NCBI GenBank assembly: GCA_019915135.1
Contig: JAHLMK010000014.1
Coordinates: 868,001-932,000, forward strand
Source: Strobilurus pachycystidiatus
Taxonomy: Eukaryota > Basidiomycota > Agaricomycetes > Agaricales > Physalacriaceae
DNA: 64,000 nt
Direction: 5' to 3'
The position numbers and the translations under genes were made by a program. Below the pieces are notes generated by a model. It was not told the DNA's origin, did no database searches, and saw only the letters and a program-made list of their open reading frames with translations. Below are positions 52,144 to 64,000 of the stretch, piece after piece. Position 1 is the first letter of the stretch; every line of letters begins with the position of its first letter.

Positions 52144-53095
52144 TTAATACCAATAATCTTTCGTTCTGCACCGCCAACCTTCGCAGCGCATATCCCGTTC
52201 ACGCCGAATAATAACCATCCAATCGTCCCCATACTCGGACTCCCATATGGCACTCAATTCCTCCTTCGCCTCGAGACTGACATCCGACCAACCTTCCTCC
52301 CCTTCACTGACCGATGCATTGACAATGTCGAAACGATCTCCAGCCCAGACGCCTCTATGGAAGTTTTCGTTGATGTCGAGGTATGCCATCTCCACTGACG
52401 GGTCGTCCGACCATGCCGTTTTTGCCGTGAGAAGACATGCCTTTGATGAAAGGGCCATCGACGTCCTCTGCATCGGGAGCCAAAGTGTCGGCGCGCACAT
52501 ATACCTTCTTGGTCAGATTGCGAAGGATGCAAGGTTGCTCGAAATGAACGTCCGGGTAGAACTCTGGTTTTTCGAACCAGGGTTTGAGATCGTATTTGTG
52601 CTCTTTTTTTCGACTTTCACGCCTTCGTTTTCCTGTCTCGTACCAGTTGTTGGTGAGGGATTCAGGAATGGGAGTAATCGGTCTGCTGTGGTCGAAGACC
52701 GTCAGCGAGCAGCGCTGTCCAAACTTGTCTGAGGACGGCCATTTCGGCGCGTCGCCAGCAGGTGTGCTGATGGCGTTCAAGGCATTGAAGATTGTTTTGG
52801 GCTCATAGTCGTCCCCCAAAACTACCTCTGTGAGCTCTTTGATCTCCGCCGTGGTGGAAACTCCCTCGGGCCAGTTTTGAGCACCATCGCCCATGGTAAT
52901 GAAACGATCACCAGCCCACTGGTAGGTTCGGCGGACGAACAAAGTATACAGTGCTTTGAACCGCAAGATATCAAGCTGCCAAAAGTGACATGCTGTCATA
53001 GAAAAGGCCGAGACATCAACGGCATCATCCAGTTCGTCGAAGATGGCGAGTTGCAACTCCGGGGCAAGGTCGCAGATACCGGTCCTATAGAACAT
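52144..53095 (-). pseudogene. F-box-like protein, probably frameshifted
   Basis: Starts MFYRTGICDLAPELQLAIFD with an F-box-like helix pair (FSMTACHFWQLDILRFKAL). It continues WAGDRFITMGDGAQNWPEGV and RNLTKKVYVRADTLA to FIKG. The family's C-terminal block then continues in another frame: WSDDPSVEMAYLDINENFHR, GVWAGDRFDIV, ending RCRTKDYWY. The switch falls at about 52436-52460, and no GT..AG intron there can fix it. Read straight through, the first frame ends at 52355. The likely cause is a small indel. Either this is a pseudogene, or a sequence error is present. Role unknown; F-box assignment moderate. Confidence 0.55.
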
Positions 53096-53591
53096 TTGAG
53101 TGACAGAGATCACAAGGTAAGGGACAAAGGAATAACCTTGAAGGATCAATATTAATCTTCTCTGCCACCGTCAACGGTTTATCTTGCAGAGGATCCCCGG
53201 GGAATCTGATCGTCTGTGGCATGAGGTAGGTGCTCAGCCACAGCGACCTTGGGTTACTGGTTTTAGGCCACCATTGCCCAAAATCTACGCCATCGTCGGA
53301 GAGGTCCGTGTAACGTTTGTCAAGGTTGAAGATTTTGGAACCATTGCCCCATCTTCGTATGAGTGGCGAAGATGATGAAAGTAGTCGGCGATGAGTGGCG
53401 AAATGATTTAATAGAGCCTGAGGAAGTCTGATGTTGTCGTCGATCATCAGGAGAGAGAGCTGAGCTCAGACTCCAGAGCGCGTCTGTGACCGTGACGCAC
53501 GTGAGGCTACATTTCATCACGCTCAGGCGCGTTCCGCAATTTTGATTCAATTCGACTTGCTACTCTCACTGTCTCTCACCTTCCGCGCGAA
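53096..53591. other. Shared upstream region of the F-box-like gene and MSH2
   Basis: 496 bp between divergent starts. A minus-strand open frame covers much of it (SLWLSTYLMPQTIRFPGD) but I found no start or splice model. A near-repeat (gatgagtggcgaa) occurs twice around 53360-53400. Confidence 0.4.
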
Positions 53592-56500
53592 ATGTACGGC
53601 GGTGGCAAAGACAACGACGATGGAGGTGCGCCACACTCTTGACCTGCACAAAATGGCTGAGATAACAGGAAATCTAGACCAACTCGTCGACAACGGCTTC
53701 GTCGCCTGGTTTGGAAAACTGCCTGCAAAGTCGCCAGAAACGGGAACTTTGCGCCTCTTCCATCGGGCCGCTCCCGACGAGTTCTACTCTGCATACGGCC
53801 CCGACGCCCACTTCGTTGCGACCCACGTCTTTCACACCAACTCAGTGATCAAACATATCGGCTCTGGGGGGCGAGGAGTCGGCCTGGCATATGTCACGCT
53901 CCGAGTGAACATGGCGCAGATGCTGCTGCGGGAGGCGCTGACGGCGAGGCAGCTACGCGTCGAGATATGGGAGCCAGAGGCGGGGCAAGGGAAAAAGGCA
54001 TCCAAGTTTCGACTCGAGAAGGAGGTGAATAGCGGTATTTCGTCGGTATCGCTGACGCTGACGCCAGTAGGCCTCCCCAGGAAATCTGCAGGCAGTGGAG
54101 GATCTGCTCTTTGTCTCTTCAGACCTCTTGACCGCGCCCATCGTCATGGCTATAAAGGTCGCCAATGCTGCCGTTGGAGGGAGCAAGGACAAGACCAAGT
54201 CGGTCGGAGTCGCCTTTGCAGATACGACCGCCCGTGAGCTTGGAGTTGCCGACTTTGTGGACAATGATCTCTTCTCCAACACTGAAGTGTGTGATTTCGT
54301 CTCCCGTATCCCACAACACTGACGTCTCGCAGTCGCTTGTTATTCAACTCTCCGTCAAGGAAGCTATCATACCAACGGGCACCAAAACCGGAAACACCGA
54401 CAGAGATGTCGATCTTAACAAGCTCAAAGCAGTGCTTGACCGATGTGGGGTCGTCTTCACAGAGTGCAAGCCCAGTCAGTACCTCATTCATTGACTTTGA
54501 CATCTAATCACGCGTCTTAGGCGAATTCAACTCTCGTAACATCGGTGACGACTTGCCTCGCTTATTAGCGGAGAACAAAAGCGCGTCCTCTGCCGACGCC
54601 TCTGTTATTATTCGTGAGTCTATTGATTTCCAGTCTATCCAAATTAACTTTTCGCAGCCCAGCTATCCCTCCCGATTGCACCGTCTTGTCTATCTGCTCT
54701 ATTCAACTATCTTGGCCTTTTGGGTGATACCTCCAACCACGGCGCGTTCACCATCAAGACGCACGACCTTTCTCAATACATGAAGTTGGACGCTAGTGCT
54801 CTCCGTGCCCTTAATCTTGTTGAAGCGCCAGGAAATACGGTTAGCATAGTCTTGCTATCCTTTGTACATTGCTCACTCTTTGTAGGGAACAACGACGCGA
54901 AATACCACTCTTCTTGGCCTATTGAATAAATGCAAGACCGCTCAAGGAACGCGACTACTGGGAACGTGGCTGAAGCAACCGCTAATGAACTTACACGAAA
55001 TTCGTTCGTCTCGCCTGGGATTCCCTCCTTAGAACAAGTCTAACGCTTTCCTAGACCGACGACAGAATCTCGTTGAAATATTCGTCAACGACTCCAACTC
55101 GCGGCGCACATTGCAGGTTTGTGGGAGCGTTTAACGTACGGGATGATCATTCATCTGCAACTATAGGACGAATACCTCAAAGTCATGCCCGATCTTCATC
55201 GGATCTCCAAACGTTTCCAGAGAGGTCAAGCCTCTTTAGAAGATGTCGTCCGCGTGTACCAGGTCGTCGAAAAGCTCCCCGGGCTGGTCCAGACGCTGGC
55301 GGATATTCAGGAGTCGCTCATCGAGGAAGACTACCTCAAGGCGCTTCGTGTATGTACACACAATTCCTTCCAATCATCATTGATATTGACGCTGACATTG
55401 GTACAGGACTACGAATCGAATCTCTCAAAGTACGCTGAGATGGTCGAGCAGACGCTAGACTTGGACCAGCTAGAACATCATGCGTATGTTATCAAGCCCG
55501 AGTTCGATCCGAGGTTGCAGGAGTATGCCCAAAAATTGAAGGAGGTACGCAGTCTTATATATTTCCTTGCTGACACCAACACCAATACTATCTGCAGATC
55601 CGCGACGGTCTAGATGAGGAACATGCAACGGTGGGCGAGGACATCAACATGGAGCTGGACAAGAAGCTGCATCTGGAGAACAGCCAGGTCTACGGGTATT
55701 GTTTCCGGTTGACCAGGGCTGTACGTCGTCTCCGAGTCTCCTTTCCTATCGTGCTCATGCCTCCCGCAGGACGGGAAGGTGATCGAGAAGAAGAAGAAAA
55801 CATATATCGAACTGGGGACGAAACAGGGCGGGGTGTTCTTTACGACTAAGACGCTCAAGAGCCTCGGGGAGGACTTTAAGGAGTTTTCGGACAAGTATAG
55901 CAAGACGCAGAATGGCCTGGTCAAGGAGGTGGTCAATATCGCTTGTGGGTGATTCCTTTTTGGCGTGTAGACGCTTCTGCTGATGCTTGGACTACTAGCG
56001 ACATACACACCTGTGTTGGAACAACTGGATAATGTCATTGCACATCTGGATGTCATCATAAGGTCAAAGCCTATAGCTGTTTGGAGCCCGATTACTGACC
56101 GACGCCTTCAGTTTCGCACATGTATCCATCAACGCGCCGGAGCCATATGTCAAACCTACTGTATACGAGATGGGTATGATCTCCTTCTCCGTTGCTTACT
56201 CTAGTGCACAGCTCACCTCGACGTCTAAGGGACGGGAAGCTTGGAGCTACGTGACGCGAGGCATCCCTGTCTGGAAGTCCAGGACGACGTGCATTTCATC
56301 GCTAATGATATTGAGATGATCAAAGGTACGACAAATCTCTATTCGATGTTGGCAATTGGCTGACAAGTGACTGTAGGAGAGAGCGAGTTCCAGATCATCA
56401 GTGAGCCTTACGCATACTGTCCGAGGCTGAGCGTGCTCTGACGATTGTCAACCTTAGCGGGGCCGAACATGGGTGGAAAGTCGACATATATTCGACAGGT

Positions 56501-57611
56501 GACTCTACCACGACCTCTGTAGATTTCTTTCTGACGAGAGGACACGAACAGACCGGTGTCATTGCTTTGATGGCCCAGACGGGATGCTTCGTGCCCTGTT
56601 CGGAGGCGAAGCTGCCTATCTTTGATTCGATTCTGTGCCGAGTTGGTGCTGGGGATAGTCAGCTGAAGGGCGTGTCGACGTTCATGGCTGAGATGCTGGA
56701 GACTGCTACCATTCTTCGGGTGGGTCGCTCTTGAGATATTCGCAATTACGAGACATTAATGGTGGTATGAATAGTCCGCAACGAAGAACTCCTTGATCAT
56801 CATCGATGAGCTTGGTCGAGGTGTGTACTGTCTCTCTCTCACTCATCCATGATTCATCTCTTCGAAAGGTACATCGACATACGACGGGTTTGGCCTCGCC
56901 TGGGCGATATCCGAGTATGTCTTGTTCCCTCTACCCTTCTCTCTTCAACCTCAATCCAATCATCTGCAGACAAATCGCCTCCGAGATCCACGCCTTCTGT
57001 CTCTTCGCGACCCACTTCCACGAGCTCACAGCGCTCGACCAGCAGATCACGTATGTCAAGAACCTCCATGTCGTGGCGCATGTCGCGGAGATGGCGGATG
57101 AGCACAACCGTCGGGATATAACGCTGTTGTATAAAGTCGAGCCTGGGATATCTGATCAGAGTTTTGGGATCCACGTCGCGGAGCTGGCGAACTTCCCGGA
57201 GAGTGTCGTCAAGGTGGGTGTGCCGAAACAGGACGAGATGGAGGTAGACTGCTGACTGGTTGTTGTTTGGTAGCTTGCAAGAAGGAAGGCCGAGGAATTG
57301 GAGGATTTTGGAGGTATGTCTCATCTGTATTCGCGTCGTTTGTCACTCACCTGGGTATAGGCGAATCGAAGCACGAGCCAGACTTTCCGCAGGATGTTAC
57401 AGATGAGGGTATAGCACTTGTTGAGGAATTCCTCTCGACGTGGGCGGCCTCGCGTGACGCTACAACCATGGATGGGGAGGACGTCGAGATGGACGATATT
57501 GAGTCGATATCCAATGAGGCGCAGCTGGCTAAGCTCAGGAAGTGTGTGGATGCGTTCGTACCGAGGATTGAGGGCAATGCCTGGTTGCAGGCTGTTTTGT
57601 CGTCGACGTAG
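53592..57611 (+). CDS. MSH2: DNA mismatch repair protein Msh2
   Basis: MutS homologue; with Msh6 or Msh3 it recognises mismatches in the nucleus. Exon 1 is [11 protein letters not shown]; the N-terminal domain has [20 protein letters not shown] and [11 protein letters not shown]. The connector and lever domains include [37 protein letters not shown] and [13 protein letters not shown]. The ATPase has [13 protein letters not shown] (Walker A, near 56461), [28 protein letters not shown] with a following [13 protein letters not shown], and [20 protein letters not shown]. It ends with a helical C-terminus ([14 protein letters not shown]). More than fifteen short introns. All exons read in phase by eye. 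Neighbours are unrelated to repair. Confidence 0.95.
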
Positions 57612-57955
57612 AGATTCATGCTGATTGGACGCTCATGTGTTTGCTTGCTTGCTTGATGTATTATACCGTACTGTATCATTAACTTGTGCTACTTCTCTTG
57701 TACCCAATTCGTGACTATCGTTGCTGTTTCTCAAGTTCTCAAGATCAGCTCTTACAGGCCTTTTTATTGTTATCGTTACGAGCAGCTGGTGGTCTTTTTT
57801 CTTTGATTTGGGAACAATTGTTTCCTTGACACTAGAGTAGCTGATCCATCAAAAAAGGTAAATCCACCGAAGCGGCCTTGTTCCAAGGTTGTTATATACG
57901 TCCATCATGCAGTGCCGATGGTCCATTACATTGTTTTCCCCCCTTCGACGACGAC
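57612..57955. other. Intergenic, upstream of the kinase gene
   Basis: 344 bp. The kinase frame is open upstream of the chosen ATG to about 57878, without another ATG. No other gene seen. Confidence 0.45.
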
Positions 57956-60132
57956 ATGCACTCACTACTGGCATCGCTGCTTTGGGGATTCTATCCTGGC
58001 CGAGGTCGACGTGGATCGACACCCATTGACACTGGGAATTGGCATTCGACGTCGAGTCCGACTACGCTTGGCATCTACTCACGATCTCGTTGCACCTTGT
58101 TGACGAACAATTATTGCTTTCAACGATCTCAAACGAAGGAGCAAGTCGCATCTTTTCTGAATCTTACGTCGACGAACACACTACGCGGCCTATATCATTA
58201 CAGGATCCACGTCCTCTTCGATGGCCCAGAGCCACCTACTCTACAGCAGATTCTTCTCTATCAGACGAGAAACTGCGTTCACAACAGTGCTGTCAACCTC
58301 GAACCAACAGCGAGTACGGAATGTCCGTGGAGCGTAACATCACAATCCTCGACTTTGCTCGATGTGAATCTGGATCTTGCTCCTCAAAGTCAGAAGGGCA
58401 CATCCCCGGCGATAGTACATGTCGACGTTCCTTCTCCGATTGCTGAAGAAGACGAGGGAGAGTCGCTCCCCCCTCGGTCGAACCCGTCTGAGAACCAGAA
58501 TCCCTCTTCTCGTTGTGTTTCTTTTCCACCAGCCGACGACGACGACTTTAGGTTACCGGGCGACTTGCAGGATATTGATACATCCCCGCACCTCGACCGT
58601 GGATTACCTTCACTCGATGTACTGATCTTTCCGCCGACCGAGGAGCTATTGACCCTCGACCTTCCTAACGATCACGAGTCGAAATTGTCGCATGCCTTGG
58701 AATTGGTAAACGCTTCATCATTTCCGACCATTGACCACATTGCCTGTGTACCAACACCGCCTCCTCATACACATAATCTCTTCCACGTCACCCCAGAATT
58801 GCCGACCCTAGACGTCCCTCCGGAGTCGCCGCTGTCTCCCGACTCTCCACCCTCGCGGTTCACAGCGAAATTGGGCCGTGATAACCATGATGTTGCGTAC
58901 TCTATCATCGGTAAAATATGTTCTGGAGGCACTGCCACGGTGTACAAATACGCACGGAAGGAGGGGGACTCGTCCGAGGTTGTGGCGGTAAAGGTGTACA
59001 GAACGCGAAAGGCGATCAACGATGAGGTGATGTGCTTCAGACAGGTTCTTGAAGCTCCCCGCGCCAGTCATGGAAGAGCTTTTGCTATCAAGGCTATAGA
59101 CATTCCAAAAGTCAAAGATAGAGGCAACCTGGTGCCAATGTTCTATCTCGTCCTGGTGAGTACTTACTAGAACGGGCAATGTTTCGGACGTTTTCAGTTG
59201 ACGATGTTTTTAGCCGTGGTACACCGAGGACTTGAGCGCACTGCTGGCTCGTCTGAGGGAGCGTTCGAGGCGTGACGAGGAACTTGGAACGGATGATCAT
59301 CTCACCCTGTTCGTATACGCTGCTGAACTCGTACGTACGCGCAATTACTTCCATCACCTTTGACCAACAGCCCCTACCAGATCTCTGCCATCGATTTCAT
59401 TCATACGCAATGCCACTTTGCGCACCGAGACCTCAAGCCTGACAATATCCTCATCTCCTCATCTAAGCATATTTGCTTAACAGACTTTGGTCTGGCGAGA
59501 TGGATTTTGAAGGAAAAGAAGGGCCGGATCACGACGAGCATCGGATGGGGCACACCAGCGTACGCTAGTCCTGAAATCCTCATCCTGCCGCTGGAGAATG
59601 GGGTTGGGGTTGCCCTAGTCCCGATTGATATCTGGGGATGGGGCGTAACGGTTATTGAGATGTTAACGTTGGTGGTAAGTGCTCATGAATGATGTTTATA
59701 CCTTGAAAGAAAGAACTTATGGGTGCCTATAGGTTCTGTGGCCCGATGAGAATGTCGAGTGGCTTGACATTCTGAGAAAGAATAAGACTGCCTTGGGCGA
59801 GCATGCTTACGACATTCTGTGCCAAGTGAGACTCATCCTCTTTGACGCCGTGGGCGTTTCTGAATGAGCCACGGCGTTTAGACAGTTTCTGTGAATCCTG
59901 AGGACCGGCCTTCCGTGGAAAGCATCAAAGAGCATCGGTACTTCGATCTCATGTAGGTTACTATGCTTTGCGAAGCGAGCACCTGGGCTTATGGGCATTT
60001 CGTAGAAACAGATCATTAGGATGGGACACTCTTGACGGAGCGGCAGAGCGACCACTTGACGAGCTTTTGTGTCAACTCAGACAGATAGCGGAGGCGCAGC
60101 GGACTCGGGATATGGTGACTCAACGTCGATAG
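57956..60132 (+). CDS. Serine/threonine protein kinase
   Basis: The catalytic domain is clear: [19 protein letters not shown] (nucleotide loop), [13 protein letters not shown] (Lys), [17 protein letters not shown] (catalytic loop), [14 protein letters not shown] (DFG), [13 protein letters not shown] (activation segment end), [17 protein letters not shown] and [19 protein letters not shown]. The last exon has [17 protein letters not shown] and a TAG at 60130-60132. In front lies about 330 residues of Ser/Pro/Asp-rich, probably disordered sequence. The start is uncertain: 57956 is the first ATG in the open frame, but an upstream exon is possible. The kinase group is not assigned; the loop has GGTATVYK rather than the usual GxGxxG. 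Confidence 0.8.
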
Positions 60133-60660
60133 CACATTCGTCAATGGCTCGTAATAGAATTGGAGAATCATCTCGGAATTGGTTGTACTCCGAGTCACCT
60201 TCCACACATCAGAAAGCCGCAAAATGTCTCGGCAGATATTCAGTCTCCTCCTGCTACGAGAATAATCTACTCCAGGGTCCCTGTCCCAGCTTTCAACTGC
60301 ATATTGCAAGCGAGGGAGTAAGACGCGGCATCAATTCACTTAGAGCGAGTCTATTCCGACATTTTCACGTTGAAAATTGAGCGGGAAGATGGTAATGTCG
60401 ATGGTTGCAAGGGTAAATGCCATCTGATTGATCCTCTCGACGTTTTGTTCATCTCAACAAGGTGAAAAGGCGACTCAGGCAACCGGGGCCTCTGGAGAAA
60501 TCCTGGGGTCGAGGTTTCGGAAGCATTTTCGTAGGGTTAGGTTAACACGTGATCTTGTCGCGTCTGCCGAATAAGGCAAGGGGACAGGGTGAAACGTAAC
60601 TGTTGACTTTCAACCTCCAACCCCTCGCCCGCCTTCCAGCTCGCCGCCCCCGCCGCCGAC
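60133..60660. other. Intergenic, upstream of the kinesin gene
   Basis: 528 bp between a stop and the next ATG on the same strand. No gene or repeat seen. Confidence 0.5.
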
Positions 60661-63420
60661 ATGAGCGGCTCCCAGAGGATCAGAATAGCGGCCCGCCTGC
60701 GCCCCCGCATCGATGGCGAGATTGACGACGAAGGCGTGCAAGTCAGCCACTCGTCTGGGGACAGTTATGTTGGTGTGCCCAATCCCGTCAACCCCTCAGA
60801 AATCTTCAAATTCAAGTGAAAATTGCTCTCTCGTTGCTGTGTTGCATCCTCACAACGTTCCTCCAGATTTCACAGCTGTTACGGCCAGGCCTCGACGCAG
60901 GAAGAGATATACAAGAACGATGTTGAACCATTGGTCGATGTCGTCTACGGCGGTGTGGTGGGTGTCGTTCGGCTTTACAGTGACGCTGGGCTGATTGGCC
61001 GCAGACTGTGACCATCTTCGCATACGGCGTTACCTCCTCCGGCAAGACCCACACCATGCAAGGCACAAAGTCGCAACCTGGCGTTATTCCCCGTGTCGTC
61101 AGAGTGCGTAACTCTCGCTGCTCGCTTCGACGCCACCGGGCTAACAACACACAGTCACTGTTTCAACGCAGGGCAGACATGCACAGGGACGATATTCAGC
61201 TCTCCGTGTCGTACATGGAAATATACAAGGACGAAGTGTATGACCTACTCGTCAACCGTGAGACCGTATGCAGACTCCCGGCTCTTGCTCTCCTCCGTCT
61301 TATAAATTACTTTCCTAGGCACCCAAGCTCCCCGTTCGCGAGAATCACGAGGGAATGGTCTTTGTCGCCAACCTTTCATCTTGCCCCTTGTCCTCCGTTG
61401 ACGAGTTCGATACCATCTACGCGTGCGTCGATGTCCGTGATGACCGCCATGGACACATGACTAACATTCACAAAGACGGGCAACGGCTCATCGCTCAGTT
61501 GGGGCAACTAAATTAAATCATGCATCCTCTCGCTCACACGCCGTCCTTACTATTGAGGTAACCATGACAGAAGGTGACCGAAGTAAGTCGGACTAGCCAG
61601 CATATCTGCTATCCCTTCATTGATCCCGCCCTGGATAGTCGTCACAGGAAAGATGAATCTCGTTGATCTGGCTGGATCGGAGAACAATAAGGTTAGCGTT
61701 CTTTTTTCGGTTCCAGTGCTTCGGTACTGATGCTTGAGTAGTTGACAGGCAACGATCCCTCCAGGATGGCGGAGTCGTCGGCGATTAATAAATCCTTGAG
61801 CGTTCTAGGCCAGGTCGTGCGGGATCTTAACGCCGGAAAACAGAGGATACCCTATCGTAATTCGAAGCTCACGCGAATTTTACAAGACGCGCTCGGCGGA
61901 TCCTCGGTTGGTTTGCTGATCTGCAACATTGCTCCTGGTACCAAATTTAGGAAAGATACGCTTAACACACTCAAGTAAGTCCTCGTGTCATGGTCATACT
62001 CTCTCATCTCAATACACTATCGTAGCTTCGCAACGAGTGCGAAAGATGTGGAAAACAAGCCGGTTATCAACGAGCGTGGTGAGCACCCCGTTATCGTTAA
62101 CTTCAATCGTGTACTTGGCTGATGGTGATAATTCAGATACGAAACCGCCTCCAAAGCCCCACTTTGCAGCGCTCGCTCAACCGACGGCCCCCTTCGGATT
62201 GCCGTGCTACCTTCCACACAGCCCAAGGTTCACGCGGTACGGTCTGTACGGAAACAGAAAGCGCATCCGCGCCCATCGCTCCTTCCCAAGCCAAGAGTAT
62301 CCAGCTTTGGTCTTGGGCTGTATCAGTCTGGGCCCGTTGCCTCCGGCTCACAATCACAGGATGTCATCTTTACATTGCCAGAGCAAGATCGGTCTGGTAG
62401 CTTTGGCTTCTCTGGCCTGACGGAGAAGGAGATCGATGAGAGGGTACGGATCTGTTTCAATTCTGATGGGTTTTTCATTGTGCTCACGACAAGTGTATAG
62501 ATAAACCGTGCAGTCGAAGCGGAAGTTGCTAGGCGACTAGAGATAAAGGAGAAAGAGAGGATGGAGAAGGCGCTCACGTCTCCAGGATCCGGATTCGGAC
62601 GATACAAGTCGAGGAGCCCGAGGAAGGACGCCCATTCGTTGCCGCCAGGAATCCTGACGCCTCTTCTAAAGAAACACAAGGATCTGGATAACGAGCTGCA
62701 CGCACGCTTAAAGGAGCTGGAGAAGAAATTGTTTGTACTTTCCTTTTTTACTGGTTTGTGCCAGGATCTTTACGTTGTTGCTTGAATTCGTCAGCGAGAG
62801 TGGAAAAGGCGAGATGGCCCTTGTTGATACGCTTTCGGCCGCTGCGAAGAAGAAGACGGGGCGTGCGTATGTTGCGCTGGCACGGGCGCATTCTGATCAG
62901 TGAGTGATTTCAGGTCTGGAGTGTGGCCAGCGCTGATGTTCGGTGTTTACAAGAGGCGACCTCAAGGCAGCACTGGAGTTGTACCGACGCGCAGAGAGCT
63001 ATGTGCCAGATAATCAGAAACTGAAAGAAAGGTGGATACTTTTCGTTGTGCATGTGTTCTTGTGCACGCTTTCTTCCGGGAAGGCGACATAGCTGACTGG
63101 TGCGTGTTTTCGCTAGGATTATCGATGTTGAGTGGGCTATCGAAAACTCTAAGCCGGGGGTTGCGTTGGAGTCGCCGAAGAGGGGCAGGAAGAAGAGGGG
63201 CAGGAAGTGGAGGGCGAGGAGGGAGAGGGATGAGGAGTTGGAGGAGATTGATGAGGAGGGCGAGGTGGCGGATGCTCTGGGCGAGGTGACGAACATGGCG
63301 AAGCGATCACGGGACGAGGGGACGCCTGTTGGTGCAAAGAGGCAGAAGAAGGCGCAGGACAGTGAGGATGAGGAGTACGTGTTTGCGGATCTCCCGTCCA
63401 GTCCTCTCAAGGTGGTTTGA
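60661..63420 (+). CDS. Kinesin motor protein (kinesin-10/Kid-like)
   Basis: Microtubule motor, N-terminal motor domain. Start MSGSQRIRIAARLRPRIDGE. Motor motifs: YGVTSSGKTHTM (P-loop, with VTSS where most kinesins have QTGS), SVSYMEIYKDEVYDLLVN, LNHASSRSHAVLTIE (switch I, after a spliced IYARATAHRSVGATK), NLVDLAGSENN (switch II), INKSLSVLGQVVRDLNAGK and IPYRNSKLTRILQDALGGSS. The neck reads NIAPGTKFRKDTLNTLNFAT-SAKDVENKP, closest to my memory of kinesin-10 proteins. The tail has a short coiled coil (RRLEIKEKERMEKAL), a TPR-like pair (RAYVALARAHSDQ-GDLKAA) and basic stretches (KRGRKKRGRK) that could bind DNA. About ten introns; all exons join in frame. Confidence 0.88.
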
Positions 63421-63874
63421 ATTTGTCGTCAATATTTATTTATTTTGTGTATATATAATTGTGGTCTATGACGGTCTTTACGCGTATATTTCTTTGTGTT
63501 ATAATGAATGCTGGATGAATTGATAGACGGACGAAAGCGCGACGCGTAATTCGCCATCAGTGCGAGCACGTTGCCAAGGGGGCATTGGAAATGCCGACTT
63601 TGGCTGGTGATACTTTGATGGCACCAATTGCTTACCTCTCAGAGTATTTTGAGGGTACAATATGTGTAGAATGAGCTGCTTTTTGTGGCTTGTGAAGTCA
63701 TACCTTGTATCTTCTGCTACGAATTTTGCAAGAGTCTTCAGAGATAGTTCTCCAACCAGAATGATCGCTCCGGACTTCTAGATCTTGGCTTCTCCACGTT
63801 TTTGCTAAAAAGGGGCGGAGACACAGATGTGGCACCACTAAAAACTCTCCCTTTTACCACCACCCCCGACCGAC
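63421..63874. other. Intergenic, upstream of the last gene
   Basis: 454 bp. A pyrimidine-rich leader (cttttaccaccacccccgacc) directly precedes the next ATG. No other gene seen. Confidence 0.5.
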
Positions 63875-64000
63875 ATGACGCCCGACCCCGCCGTTGCCGT
63901 TGTCGAGCAGGACACCTACCTCGTCCCCGACTTTACGGTCAAAGACCTGCTCAGTGCCATCCCGTGCGTGCCACACCCGCGCCGTATCTGTCGCTGACCT
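63875..64000 (+). CDS. Probable fatty-acid desaturase (delta-12 type), first exon only
   Basis: The frame reads MTPDPAVAVVEQDTYLVPDF and then TVKDLLSAIP before a GT donor (gtgcgtgcc at about 63966). The motif PDFTVKDLLSAIP is very like the conserved N-terminal segment (P-x-F-(T/S)-(I/V/M)-K-(E/D)-L-x-x-A-I-P-x-H-C-F) of membrane fatty-acid desaturases of the FAD2/oleate type. The three His boxes would lie beyond the window, so this rests on about 13 residues. Confidence 0.55.

Noticed and set aside
53160..53447. Minus-strand open frame upstream of the F-box-like gene as its first exon
   Set aside because: No GT..AG pair joins it in phase to the downstream frame, and the ATG at 53095 gives a sensible F-box start.
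57878..57955. Kinase start at 57878
   Set aside because: That position is a TTG with no initiator context; the first ATG in the frame is 57956, though an upstream exon cannot be excluded.
1..64000. tRNA, rRNA or CRISPR loci
   Set aside because: I looked for T-loop consensus, rRNA-like blocks and regularly spaced repeats and found none; sequences such as gtagattcaaatctac at 46238 lack a cloverleaf context.

Overview
The window is nuclear DNA of a filamentous basidiomycete, almost certainly an agaricomycete (mushroom or bracket fungus). The evidence is many short introns (about 45-60 nt, GT..AG), an intron-rich secreted laccase, a DUF6699-type protein, expanded F-box-like proteins, and clear orthologues of fungal TUP1, ADE2, MSH2 and TSR3. 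I see no rRNA, tRNA or CRISPR.

Layout. 0-5.9 kb: the end of an F-box-like gene, a laccase (minus) with about 21 introns including a 6-nt microexon, a T-poor low-complexity tract, and a relic of the same F-box family. 6-18.6 kb: three minus-strand copies (A, B, C) of an unrecognised nuclear-looking protein family, and a second unrecognised gene (G1) split by a nested insertion. 18.8-33.3 kb: a DUF6699-like gene, a secreted ureohydrolase, a PD-(D/E)XK-like gene, a tandem pair of small unknown genes, an F-box gene, TUP1 and a GH27 alpha-galactosidase. 34.7-40.9 kb: G2 (paralogue of G1) and three plus-strand copies (D, E, F) of the unrecognised family. 41-64 kb: mainly housekeeping. Two inverted F-box-like genes flank a p31comet-like gene and ADE2. 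After them come a multispanning membrane protein, TSR3, a frameshifted F-box-like gene, MSH2, a protein kinase, a kinesin and the first exon of a probable fatty-acid desaturase.

Three things stand out. First, a three-level nest: gene G1 is interrupted in its first exon by a foldback CACTA-type element (CACTA..TAGTG ends, 3-bp TGA duplication). That element is itself interrupted by a complete tyrosine-recombinase retrotransposon of the Ngaro/PAT type (gag, RT-RNase H, YR; split direct repeats A1..B1-A2-B2, copies identical). The uninterrupted paralogue G2 and the other arm of the foldback supply both empty sites. Second, an inverted segmental duplication: F-box relic(+), A(-), B(-), G1(+) on the left mirrors G2(-), D(+), E(+), F(+), F-box(-) on the right. 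Third, all six family copies carry the same 10-mer, CACGTGAGAC, 53-93 bp before the start codon. Four also have a GCGCAA/TTGCGC dyad next to it, so the family looks like a co-regulated, previously unnamed gene set.

Exon boundaries were read by eye from GT/AG signals, frame and family motifs, so single-base errors at splice sites are possible.
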